The notes under the pieces: model-generated
Databases searched by the model: none
The model's input: the letters and a program-made list of their open reading frames with translations, nothing else
Told to the model about the DNA's origin: nothing
Translations under genes and position numbers: made by a program
Shown here: positions 36,181 through 46,575 of the stretch, in pieces
Position numbering within the stretch: the first letter of the stretch is position 1
Layout of the letters: every line of letters begins with the position of its first letter
Assembly: GCF_949987515.2 (NCBI RefSeq)
Contig: NC_082694.2
Location: 42,804,451-42,868,450, forward strand
DNA length: 64,000 nt
Source: Delphinus delphis
Taxonomy: Eukaryota; Chordata; Mammalia; Artiodactyla; Delphinidae
Direction of reading: 5' to 3'

Positions 36181-37790
36181 ATGATCTGTCGTTCATGTCA
36201 GAGTGTTAGGGTGCTTTGTTCCACACTTGTTTGATGGTAAAGAGAGGGTAAGTATATTTGTGTGCAGAACATTCTGAAGCATCATCAATTTTCTGGGGCA
36301 AATGTGGGGACACAACTGGTGACCCTGAGAAACAATTCCAAGGAAAAGAGACTAGAAAGTAGCCATGGAGGTACTGACTGGCCCTAGCACTAAATTAGAT
36401 TTCTCCTGCTGTTTCTTTCTCAGCGTGGTTTTCCATGGCAACCAAGTTTAAATGGTTCTGTTAGGTGAACAGGTCAATACCATTATAGCCATTTGTCTTA
36501 TTACTCTTATTTGTCACTTTAGAAAGCCCACATTTTTGTTTGGGAGCCTATTAAGATTTGGTCAAACTTCTTGTAATTGTTTCAATTCAAAGCTTTTAAA
36601 AGTTCTTTTGCAAGCAAGGAAAAAAATATATCTTAAAACTAAATTTAAATGACGAACAATTTTCACTATATATTGATAAGTTGGGGATCAAGTTTTGAAT
36701 AGAAGAATATAATGAATTTTAAGCATAAAAACATATTATATCCTGCTGGAGAATACAAAGGGCTCGATTAAAAAGCTTTACAAATCAAATAATAATTAGA
36801 AGTAAAATACATGACTTTTTGAAGCTCAGCACACTCTTCTAAGTTTATTTTTCTTATTGAAGACAGTAGGTATAAAATAATCAATGAATCATTAAACTCA
36901 AAATGTAAACATGATTTTTTTTATTTATGAAAGATAGTAGTGCATTGATTTTAATCTTCACATGTACCACCTAATGCTTAAGAAAAAAACCCCGAAGTAA
37001 TACTTTGACAATGTGGAGGTGGTTTTCCTAAAGTGACTTTAAACATTGGAGATGCAAATTACATGATTGTTCATGCAAGCCTATAATAGGGCACTAAAAA
37101 CTGGCACAGGTCCTTTTTAGCCCATGTTCTTTGCTTTGTGTTCTGTGACGTGAGACATATTTTTTGCTGTCACTATTCACGTGCCAACAATTTGGGCTGA
37201 GTATTAAAATGATTTGGTTTTGAATTCTAGGTACGAAATAATTGTAAGGGTCCAAAAATTGTTAATTTATAGTTGGAAAAAAATGCCTTTTTGACATCGT
37301 TTATAGTTCTATTTGAATTGAAAATGTCAATTTCAAAACCTCAGTTTAATTTTTAGTCTCAAGAAAAAAAACAGGCTGAAATTACAACCTTTAGAAATCA
37401 CATGCAATTAATATATCACAAAACTGAAAAATAATTAAAGCCTAATGATTCATTAAATATTTACTTCAGTTCAGGGTTTCCTTTGATTAGCTTATGTTGA
37501 TTTCTGGGAAAGATTATACAATTTGGATTTATCTGTGCCCTGAGCTACTGATTATTGTGGATCACTTGTTCTGAGCATCATCTGAATTTGCAGATGATGC
37601 TTTTCTAGCATTTATGCTCTTGTAGCATTTATGACTAAAACTGCTCTTCTAGCATTTATGACTAAACAAGGTAGGATTGCTTGCTCACAGAAGCAAGCAA
37701 TTTGGCACAAAATTTCTATTTTAAGCTAATGAATTCCACTTGGGACAACAGTGCTCTAAGTTTTACGGAGACCCAAACACTTGACCCATG
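36181..37790. other. Unassigned sequence with small hairpin and repeats
   Basis: No transposable element recognised. A perfect 10-bp inverted repeat with a 6-base loop lies at 37575-37600 ('gcatcatctg' / 'cagatgatgc'). It is followed by three copies of 'agcatttatg' at 37607, 37624 and 37651. Confidence 0.5.
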
Positions 37791-38210
37791 AAAGATGTTT
37801 ACATATTTTTTTGGTATATAAAATTTTATTTAATGAAAGATTCATTAAGTTCTGTAGTGCTTTACAATGTTCAAAAGTATGACACACATGATTTCTATAA
37901 TCCCATAATAACCCCTTTTCCCTCTACCTCAATATTTCCGCTCCCCCTCCCCTCTTCCACTGGTAACCACTAGTTTGTTCTCAATATCTGTGAGTCGGCT
38001 TCAATTTTTTTTTTAATGTTTATTTTTTATTTATTTTTTTCTTATTAGTCATCAACTTTATACACATCAGCGTATACATGTCAATCCCAATCTCCCAATT
38101 CATTCCACCACCACCACCACCCGCCACTTTCCCCCCGTGGTGTCCATACGTTTTTTCTCTACTTCTCTGTCTCAATTTCTGCTCTAGAAACCAGTTCATC
38201 TGAACCACAT

Positions 38211-41200
38211 CTAAGTTCCACATATATGCATTAATAGACAATATTTGTTTTTCTCTTTCTGACTTACTTCACTCTGTATGACAGTCTCCAGATCCATCCA
38301 CGTCTCTACAAATGATGCAATTTCGTTCCTTTTTATGGCTGAGTAATATTCCATTGTATATATGTACCACATCTTCTTTATTCATTCGTCTGTCGATGGG
38401 CATTTAGGTTGCTTCCATGACCTGGCTGTTGTAAATAGTGCTGCAGTGAACTTTGGCGTGCATGTGTCTTTTTGAATTATGGTTTTCTCTGGGTATATGC
38501 CCAGTAGTGGGATTGCTGGGTCATATGGTAATTCTATTTTTGGTTCTTTAAGGGACCTCCATACTGTTCTCCATAGTGGCTGTATCAATTTACATTCCCA
38601 CCAACAGTGCAAGAGAGTTCCCTTTTCTCCACATCCTCTCCAGCATTTGTTGTTTGTATATTTTCTGATGATGCCCATTCTAACTGGTGTGAGGTGAGAC
38701 CTCATTGTAGTTTTGATTTGCATTTCTCTGATAATTAGTGATGTTGAGCAGGTTTTCATGTGCTTCTTGGCCATCTGTCTGTCTTCTTTGGACGAATGTC
38801 TATTTAGGTCTTCTGCCCATTTTTGGATTGGGTTGTTTGCTTTTTTAATACTGAGCTCTCTGAGCTGTTTATATATTTTGGAGATTAATCCTTTGTCCAG
38901 TGATTCATTTGCAGATATTTTCTCCCATTCTAAGGGCTGTCTTTTCATCTTGCTTATGGTTCCCTTTGCTGTGCAAAAGCTTTTAATTTTCATAAGGTCC
39001 CATTTGTTTGTTTTTATTTCCATTACTCTTGGAGGTGGATCAAAAAAGATCTTGCTGTGATTAATGTCAAAGAGTGTTCTTCCTATGTTTTCCTCTAAGA
39101 GTTTTATAGTGCCCAGTCTTACATTTAGGTCTCTAATCCATTTTGAGTTTATTTTTGTGTATGGTGTTAGGGAGTGTTCTAATTTCATTCTTTTACATGT
39201 AGCTGTCCAGTTTTCCCAGCACCACTTATTGAAGAGACTGTCTTTTCTCCATTGTATATCCTTGCCTCCTTTATCATAGATTAGTTGACCATAGGTGCGT
39301 GGGTTTATCTCTGGGCTTTCTATCCTGTTCCATTGATCTATATTTCTGTTTTTGTGCCAGTACCATATTGTCTTGAATACTGTAGTTTTGTAGTATAGTC
39401 TGGAGTCAGGGAGTCTGATTCCTCCAGTTCCGTTTTTTTCCCTCAACACTGCTTTGGCTATTCGGGGTCTTTTGTGTCTCCATACATATTTTAAGATTTT
39501 TTGTTCTAGTTCTGTAAAAAAATGCCCTTGGTAATAGGATAGGAATTGCATTGAATCTGTAGATTGCTTTAGGTAGTATAGTCATTTTCACAATACTGAT
39601 TCTTCCAATCTAAGAACATGGTATATCCCTCCATCTGTTGGTATCATCTTTAATTTCTTTCATCAGTGTCTTATAGTTTTCTGCACACAGGTTTTTTGTC
39701 TCCCTAGGTAGGTTTATTCCTAGGTATTTTATTCCTTTTGTTGCAATGGTAAATGGGAGTGTTTCCTTACTTTCTCTTTCAGATATTTCATCATTAGTGT
39801 ATAGGAATGCAAGATATTTCTGTGCATTAATTTTGTATCCTGCAACTTTACCAAATTCATTGATTAGTTCTAGTAGTTTTCTGGTGGCATCTTTAGGATT
39901 CTCTATGTATAATATCATGTCATCTGCAAAGAGTGACAGTTTTACTTCTTCTTTTCCAGTTTGTATTCCTTTTATTTCTTTTTCTTCTCTGATTGTCGTG
40001 GCTAGGACTTCCAAAACTATGTTGAATAATAGTGGTGAGAGTGCCCATCCTTGTCTTGTTCCTGATCTTAGCGGAAATGCTTTCAGTTTTTCACCATTGA
40101 GAATGATGTTTGCTGTGGATTTGTCATATATGGCCTTTATTATGTTGTCGTAGGTTCCCTCTATGCCCACTTTTTGGAGTGTTTTTATCATAAATGGGTG
40201 TTGAATGTTGTCAAAAGCTTTTCTGCATCTATGGATATGATCCTATGGTTTTTATTCTTCACTTTGTTAACATGGTGTATCGCATTGATTGATTTGCGTA
40301 TATTGAAGAATCCTTGCATCTCTGGGATAAATCCCATTTGATCATGGTGTATGATCCTTCTAATGTGCTGTTGGATTCTGTTTGCTAGTATTTTGTTGAG
40401 GATTTTTGCATCTATATTCATCAGTGATACTCGTCTCTAATTTTCTGTTTTTGTAGTATCTTTGTCTGGTTTTGGTATCAGGGTGATGGTGGCCTCATAG
40501 AATGAGTTTGGGAGTTTTCCTTCCTCTGCAATTTTTTGGAAGACTGAGAAGAATGGGTGTTAGATCTTCTCTAAATGTTTTATAGAATTTCCCTGTGAAG
40601 CCATCTGATCCTGGACTTCTCTTTGTTTTGGAAGATTTTTTAATCACAGTTTCAATTTCATCACTTGTGATTGGTCTGTTTATATTTTCTATTTCTTCCT
40701 GGTTCAGTCTTGGAAGGTTATATCTTTCTAAGAATTTCTCCATTTCTTCCACGGTGTCCATTTTATTGGCCTAAAGTTGCTTGTAGTAGTCTCTTAGGAT
40801 GCTTTGTATTTCTGCGGTGTCTGTTTGTAACTTCTCCTTTTTCATTTCTAATTTTATTGATTTGAGTCCTCTTCCTCTTTTTCTTGATGAATCTGGCTAA
40901 TGGTTTATCAATTTTATTTGTCTTCTCAAAGAACCAGCTTTTAGTTTTATTGCTCTTTGCTATTGTTTTCTTTGTGACTATTTCATTTATTTCTGCTCTG
41001 ATCTTTATGATTTCTTTCCTTCTGCTAACTTTGGATTTTGTTCTTCTTTCTCTAGTTCCTTTAGGTGTAAGGTTAGATTGTTTATTTGAGATTTTTCTTG
41101 TTTCTTGAGGTGGGCTTGTATAGCTATAAACTTCCCTCTTAGAACTGCTTTTGTGCATCCATAGGTTGTGGATCGTCGTGTTTTCATTGTCATTTGTGTC

Positions 41201-42007
41201 TAGGTATTTATTGACTTCCTCTTTGATTTCTTCAGTGATCTCTTGGTTATTTAGTAACGTATTGTTTAGCCTCCATGTGTTTGTGTTTTTTGTCCTGTAA
41301 TTCACTTCTAACCTCATAGCGTGTGGTCAGAAAAGATGTTTGTTGTGATTTCAATTTTCTTAAATTTACTGTGGCTTGATTTGTGACCCAAGATGTGATC
41401 TATCCTGGAGAATGTTCCATGCGCACTTGAGAAGAAAGTGTAATCTGCTCTTTTTGGATGGAATGTTCTATAAATATCAATTAAAGCTATCTGGTCTATT
41501 GTGTCATTTAAAGCTGTGTTTCCTTATTAATTTTCTGTTTGGATGATCTGTCCATTGGTGTAAGTGAGGTGTTAAAGTCCCCCACTATTATTGTGCCACT
41601 GTCGATTTCCTCTTTTAGAGCTGTTAACGGTTGCCTTATGTATTGAGGTGCTCCTATGTTGGGTGCATATATATTTATAATTTTTATATATTCTTCTTGG
41701 ATTGATCTCTTGATCATTATGTAGTGTCCTTCCTTGTCCCTTTTAACAGTCTTTATTTTAAAGTCTATTTTATCTGATATGAGTATTGCTATTCCAGCTT
41801 TCCTTTGATTTCCATTTTCATGGAATACTTTTTCCATCCCCTCACTTTCAGTCTGTATGTGTCCCTAGGTCTGAAGTGGGTCTCTTGTAGACAGCATATA
41901 TATGGGTCTTGTTTTTGTATCTATTCAGCAAGCCTGTGTCTTTTGGTTGGAGCATTTAATCCATTCACGTTTAAGGTAATTATCGATATGTATGTTCCTA
42001 TTACCAT
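38211..42007 (-). pseudogene. ORF2: L1 ORF2 (endonuclease-reverse transcriptase), broken
   Basis: ORF2p nicks target DNA and reverse-transcribes L1 RNA. The region from the ATG at 42007 to the natural stop at 38211-38213 is about 1265 codons, close to the usual 1275. The N-terminal endonuclease keeps 'NVNGLNAPTKRHRLAE', 'NIYAPN' and 'GDFNT'. The RT core keeps 'FADDM' (39930-39919), but the usual QGCPLSP motif reads QGWALSP. The C-terminal Cys-rich segment '[19 protein letters not shown]' is present in a 389-codon frame (39551-38382). Damage: TAG at codon 29 (41923-41921, where Trp is expected), frameshifts splitting the RT across several frames, and TGA at 38384-38382 about 57 codons before the natural end. 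Plus-strand frames here are shadows. Confidence 0.92.
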
Positions 42008-42065
42008 TTTCTTAATTGTTTTGGGTTTGGTTTTGTAAGTCCTCTTCTTCTGTTGTGTTTCCCAC

Positions 42066-42701
42066 TTAGAGAAGTTCCTTTAGCATTTGTTGTAGAGCTG
42101 GTTTGGTGGTGCTGAATTCTCTTAGCTTTTGCTTGTCTGTAAAGTTTTTGATTTCTCCATGGAATCTGAATGAGATCCTTGCTGTGTAGAGTAATCTTGG
42201 TTGTAGGTTCTTCCCTTTCATCACTTTAAGTATATCATGCCACTCCCTTCTGGCTTGTAGAGTTTCTGCTGAGAAATCAGCTGTTAACCTTATGGTAGTT
42301 CCCTTGTATGTTATTTTTTGTTTTTCCCTTGCTACTTTCAATAATTTTTCTTTGTCTTTAATTTTTGCCAATTTGATTACTACGTGTCTTGGTGTGTTTC
42401 TCCTTGGGTTTATCCTGCCGTTGACTCTGTGCGCTCCCTGGACTTGGGTGGCTATTTTCTTTCCCATGTTAGGGAAGTTTTCGACTATAATCTCTTCAAA
42501 TATTTTCTCAGACCCCTTTGTTAAACGTTTCTTGCATCTTCTCGATCTTTGCCTCCATTCTTTTTCAGAGGTCCTGGGTCATACTCACTATCATTATTTG
42601 AATCCTTTTTCTGGAAGATTGCCCATCTCCATTTCATTTAGTTGTTTTTCTGGGGTTTTATCTTGTTCCTTCATCTGGTACATAGCCCTCTGCCTTTTCA
42701 T
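42066..42701 (-). pseudogene. ORF1: L1 ORF1 with internal deletion
   Basis: ORF1p is the trimeric RNA-binding chaperone of the L1 RNP. The start codon is at 42701-42699 in a characteristic Lys/Gln/Glu-rich N-terminus. The following reading frame is quickly broken by stops (near 42590) and by frame changes. The expected coiled-coil region is missing: the N-terminal 'MEAKIEKMQE' part runs within a few codons into the 'EKIFEEII' segment of the RRM domain. From 42467 an intact 133-codon frame covers the rest of the RRM and the C-terminal domain, with the RLTADFSAETLQARREWHD block. Spacing to ORF2 is 58 bp. By comparison with typical mammalian ORF1 length, about 0.3 kb is deleted (inference). Confidence 0.85.
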
Positions 42702-42870
42702 CTTGTCTGTATTTCTGTGAATGTGGTTTTTGTTCCACAGGCTGCAGGACTGTAGTTCTTCTTGCTTCTCCTGTCTGCCCTCTGGTGGATGAGGCTGTGT
42801 TCCATTTTTGTTTTATTCACTAGTTTGTTGTGTTTTTTAGATTCCACATATAAGCGATATCATGCGGTAT

Positions 42871-43002
42871 ATCCGAAAAAAACAAAAACAGTAATTCGAG
42901 AAGATATGTGTACCCCAATGTTCATTGCACCATTATTTACAATTGTCAAGGTATGAACAGAACCTAAAGGTCCATCAACAGGTGAATGAATAAAGAATAT
43001 GT

Positions 43003-43068
<66 letters not shown>

Positions 43069-43179
43069 GGAATACTACTCAGCCATAAAAAAGAATGAAA
43101 ATTTGCCATTTGCAGCAACATGGATGGACTTGGAGGGCATTATGCTAAGTGAAATAAGTCAAAGAAAGACAGATACTGT
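42871..43179 (+). pseudogene. Inverted ORF2 C-terminal piece of older L1
   Basis: On the plus strand it encodes the tail of ORF2 from 'YPKKTKTVIREDMCTP' to 'TWMDLEGIMLSEISQ', interrupted by a (GT)n(TA)n expansion. The junction with the minus-strand piece at about 42866-42872 shares 'ggtat', a microhomology typical of twin-priming inversions. It belongs to the element at 37806-43179. Confidence 0.85.
43004..43066. repeat. (GT)n(TA)n compound microsatellite
   Basis: About 15 GT units followed by about 17 TA units, grown from the short 'gtggtatatatataca' normally present in L1 ORF2 at this point (the YIYTME codons). Confidence 0.95.
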
Positions 43180-43195
43180 AAGATGTTAATATTTT

Positions 43196-44786
43196 GCAAA
43201 TCCTACCAGGGAGTGATTGTGTTTCTGTAAGACTGTGAAGATGGCCAGCCAGCCTTAATAGCTACTCCTTTATTTCATTACATCCCACTGTTTCAAAGCA
43301 TACTGTTAACACAAACCAAAAACTCACAACATCATGACTTGGTGAAAGTTTTTTGGTTGTGAAGTATCTCTCTCTCTCTGCCTCTCTCTCTTTTCTGTCA
43401 CATACACACACACACATACACAGGCACTGTGCATGTGTGCCAAAAATTCCTTGAGTTTTATTCTACCACCAATGTGGGCACATTAACACAAAGTATTTTT
43501 GCTATACCCTTTCATGTACAGAATAAACAAAAGTTAGAATGCTTGGAACTAACAATAGCAAGTGAAGAGAGAAGGGGTAGAACCTTGTTCATCTTGTATG
43601 TTTTCTTTTTATATTTCTTCATGGTCTATAATTAGGCAAAGCAGAATGAAATATATTTGATAAATTGAAACATTTGATAAAATTTACATGCTTTAATCCA
43701 CAAGGCAATATAATGGTATTAATTTTAATAATTCTAATTACATTATGGAACATGAAAGTGAGGCTCTTGATAGGGTGGATGAAAGGGTTACTCTCCACCC
43801 AGCAAACAATTTTTGCACATATTGTCCATAGGCAGGTTTTCAATCATGAAGAGGTTTTGAAATAGCTGGAAAACCATTATTTTAATGTTTTGCTTGGCTT
43901 TTCCTCTTCCTGGATTCAACATTTCACAGCAAGTTTTATGCTTCTGAAAAATTTTAATAATTATGTTAACTCATGTTTTAATTTTGGCAACTAGGAAAAG
44001 AGCTGGAAAACAAAGGAACAAAAGGGGACTCTTATTATTTGTGTGTCAGGAAGATTGACAGTCTGTTTGTGTCTACTTTGCTGGTTATAACCTAATGGAA
44101 TATAGGTCATAGGGCAGTGTAAGTTAGCTGTTCCAATAATGGAATTGAGTCTCACTGTCCAACTCTGTATTACAAGAAATAAATTACTTATAACATATAA
44201 ACTACTAAAAATGCACAATCAAATCAAACTGTAATAATTTACTAGATTATTGTTCTAATTTTACCATTTTCCCTTGCATTCCGATATCAGTTTTTGAGTT
44301 GGAAACATTGTATTGAAATAGTTGTGCAAACACAAGGAATTGGTCATAATCCTGGGTAAGCACTTGAGCAAAAGTGTTGTATAGTTAATATCATATATGT
44401 GTTCTGGTGTAAAATTATAGAATCACTGATAAAGGTTATGGGTCAGTGATTCTAAAATTATATGTGTGTGTATATGTATGTATATATCACAGAAAAAATA
44501 GAAAAATCAACATTTCTCTTGATCATAGTACTTTCACTACTGGCACTACTGACATACTGTATAAATCTTCTGTTAACTTAATGAATTTCTTATTAGTATA
44601 AGTAATCAGCTTGAAAGTAAGGGCTATGCATAAGTTTTCAGTGACTTGTGGAGTGGCTGGCATTTTGCAAGCTTGTTTAAGTAAATGAATAATGATTTGA
44701 CACTTAGGTATTTATTTACTCAGTACCATAAGCAGATAATGCAAATTCTAATTGTATTTGATTGCTTGTATATGACACAACTATTT
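43196..44786. other. Unassigned sequence with simple repeats and a hairpin
   Basis: CT-rich then CA-rich tracts lie at 43366-43422. A perfect 11-bp inverted repeat 'agaatcactga'/'tcagtgattct' lies at 44419-44429 and 44443-44453 with a 13-base loop. No transposable element or exon recognised. Confidence 0.5.
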
Positions 44787-44797
44787 CATTTGTTCTT

Positions 44798-45122
44798 TTT
44801 TTAAATTTATTTATTTAGTTTTGCCTGCATTGGGTCTTCATTGCTGTGCATGGGCTTTCTCTTGTTGTGGTACATGGGCTTCTCATTGCGGTGGCTTCTC
44901 TTGCAGCAAGAGAGCATGGGCTCTAGGCACGCGGGCTTCAGTAATTGTGGCTTGTAGGCTCACTAGTTGTGGCTCGTGGGCTGTAGAGTGCAGGCTCAGT
45001 AGTTGTGGCACATGGGCTTAGTTGCTCCGCGGCATGTGGGATCTTCTCGGACCGGGGCTCAAACCCGTGTTCCCTACATTGGCAGGCGGATTCTTAACCA
45101 CTATGCCACCAGAGAAGTCCCC
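44798..45122 (-). mobile_element. CHR-2-like SINE (long form), minus strand
   Basis: Full long-form SINE reversed: A/T-rich tail, 'gcctgcattgggtcttcattgctg', repeated 'agtagttgtggc' blocks, 'gctccgcggcatgtggg', and the tRNA-derived head ending 'ccaccagagaagtccc'. Perfect 11-bp target-site duplication 'catttgttctt' at 44787-44797 and 45123-45133. Plus-strand frames rich in Cys, Trp and Gly across it are SINE shadows. Confidence 0.95.
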
Positions 45123-45133
45123 CATTTGTTCTT

Positions 45134-45925
45134 CCAAACTCAGTCTCCACCTTTCTCCCCTCTGTGCTATGCTCCAAGACGTTGAGCTCTCTGGACTACG
45201 TCAGCTTTGGTCTGTGGGTAACTCTGGCAAGAGATCTGAAGGAAGAAGGGAGGAGAGTGAGGTCAGGACATTTATTCCCCCAGCTCACTGTAGTAGCTCT
45301 GTCATTGGCTGAATCCTTAAGTGAAGATCACAGCTCTGTCGGGTAGCCATCTACACAAAGAGCTTATTCTATCACTCCCCATCTCTCCCCAACTGCCCAG
45401 GTTCCAATAGCAGGTCTCTCCTCCCCCTCATCAGGACTAAAGATGATGATGGTGTCCAGCTCCCTGATATGACTAGGCTGGGATTCTTCAGTCTCTTGAG
45501 GTCTCCCTTAACCCTACCCACACTTTCAAAAACAGTTCCTTTACTAAATGTCCCTTAAATTATGCAATCTGATGTGCGTTCTCTTTCCTGCTGGTGCCTT
45601 ATCTGATACACTAATCTCAGTGGAGTAAATTCTGAAAATAGAAAATGTTCTTGACATCGCCAAATCATGTTGATTTAATTTTTAACTATTATTTTAATGT
45701 TATTCATGGAATTGTAACTTTTATTCCCACTAGAGAGTGATGCTTTTACAAAAACCCATACCCTAATGCCATCCAAAATCAAAACTCTTTGAGAGATTTC
45801 ACAGTTAACTTAAAGAAGCAAACAAGACATGATTTCAGCTGAACTACCATACTATGAAATGATACTGTTAAGCATTTAATATGACTTTTCACTCTTGGAT
45901 ATCTCTAATAAAAATGTTTGAGATG
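45134..45925. other. Unassigned sequence
   Basis: Locally pyrimidine-rich (45360-45540) with no recognised repeat. A conserved exon cannot be excluded without comparison, but I see none. Confidence 0.45.
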
Positions 45926-46345
45926 AACAAGGTATGCCTCCTCTGCCTACCTCCGTTTGTGATGTCCACGGCTTCATTCCTTCCCTTAACCCCAAGTGGT
46001 TCCCTGTGGTTCTTTGAGTGTATGCCAAGCTTATTTTGTACTCAGGGCCTTTATACGTGTATGGACCACCTTCCTCCTACACCTTTCTATGTTTTACTCC
46101 TTCACGTTACTCAGGTCTTAATGCAGTTGTGACCTTTCCAGGGGCTTCCTCTATCCTCTCTAAAATATCTGTCTACCACCCACCAAACTCTGTACCTTTA
46201 CTCTGATTCATTTGCTCTCTAGCATTTTTATTATCTAAAAACATACTATGTTTTGCTATGTAAGGTTATATTTGTATTTATTATTGGTCTTTACCCTCTC
46301 CCCACGTAAGCTCCATGGAAACAAAGATGGCATTTTCTTCAGGAA
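45926..46345 (+). repeat. L2 LINE 3'-region fragment
   Basis: Forward L2 words in order: 'atgccaagcttattttgtactcagggcctttatacg', 'gttttactccttcacgttactcaggtcttaatgcag', 'gacctttccaggggcttcctc' and 'ctctccccacgtaagctccatgg'. Confidence 0.75.
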
Positions 46346-46399
46346 TAGCATAAGCAATATTTTTAGCAGCTCTATTGATATATTTCATATCAAATATAT

Positions 46400-46575
46400 G
46401 TATGTATCCAAAAAGTTTATAAAAGTATATATCAACAAATATAAATAATATAAATATATAATATAATATGAATATATAAAATATATAATATGAACATATA
46501 TAAATATATCTACTATAAATATAGGTGTATATAAAATTATATAAAACATACATCAATAAACTTTTGTAAAATTTC
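46400..46575. repeat. AT-rich low-complexity tract
   Basis: Mostly A and T with 'tataaata' words; the minus-strand Tyr/Ile-rich open frame here (46281-46577) is an artefact of composition. Confidence 0.85.

Larger units (their letters stand above)
38010..42799 (-). mobile_element. Near-complete L1 retrotransposon, inactivated
   Basis: About 4.8 kb on the minus strand: roughly 100 bp of 5'UTR (42702-42799), a damaged ORF1, a 58-bp spacer, ORF2 of about 3.8 kb and a 3'UTR of about 200 bp ending in a T-rich run (reversed A-tail) at 38005-38040. The flanks 'ttcaattttt' (38000-38009) and 'ttccattttt' (42800-42809) form a probable 10-bp target-site duplication with one difference. The insertion point is an A-rich site in an older L1 3'UTR. 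Nonsense codons, frameshifts and an ORF1 deletion mean it cannot code for a working retrotransposition machinery. Confidence 0.92.
37806..43179 (-). mobile_element. Older 5'-inverted L1 (host of nested L1)
   Basis: Three pieces belong to one old L1 insertion: its 3'UTR and A-tail on the minus strand at 37806-38000; the continuation at 42800-42870 ('agtttgttgtgttttttagattccacatataagcg' reversed); and an inverted upstream piece on the plus strand at 42871-43179. Sense order is restored if the plus piece (ending 'gacagatactgt') is read into the minus piece (beginning 'ataccgcatgat'). Flanks 'aagatgtttacatattt' (37792-37808) and 'aagatgttaatatttt' (43180-43195) look like its ageing target-site duplication. 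Twin priming explains the inversion. A younger L1 splits the element. Confidence 0.8.

Noticed and set aside
38479..40153. Plus-strand frames of 72-135 codons opposite the L1 ORF2
   Set aside because: These are antisense shadows of the ORF2 relic; the sense strand carries the endonuclease, RT and Cys-rich motifs.
38010..42799. An active, full-length L1
   Set aside because: ORF1 lacks the coiled coil, ORF2 has a TAG at codon 29, several frameshifts and a premature TGA, and the 5'UTR is truncated.
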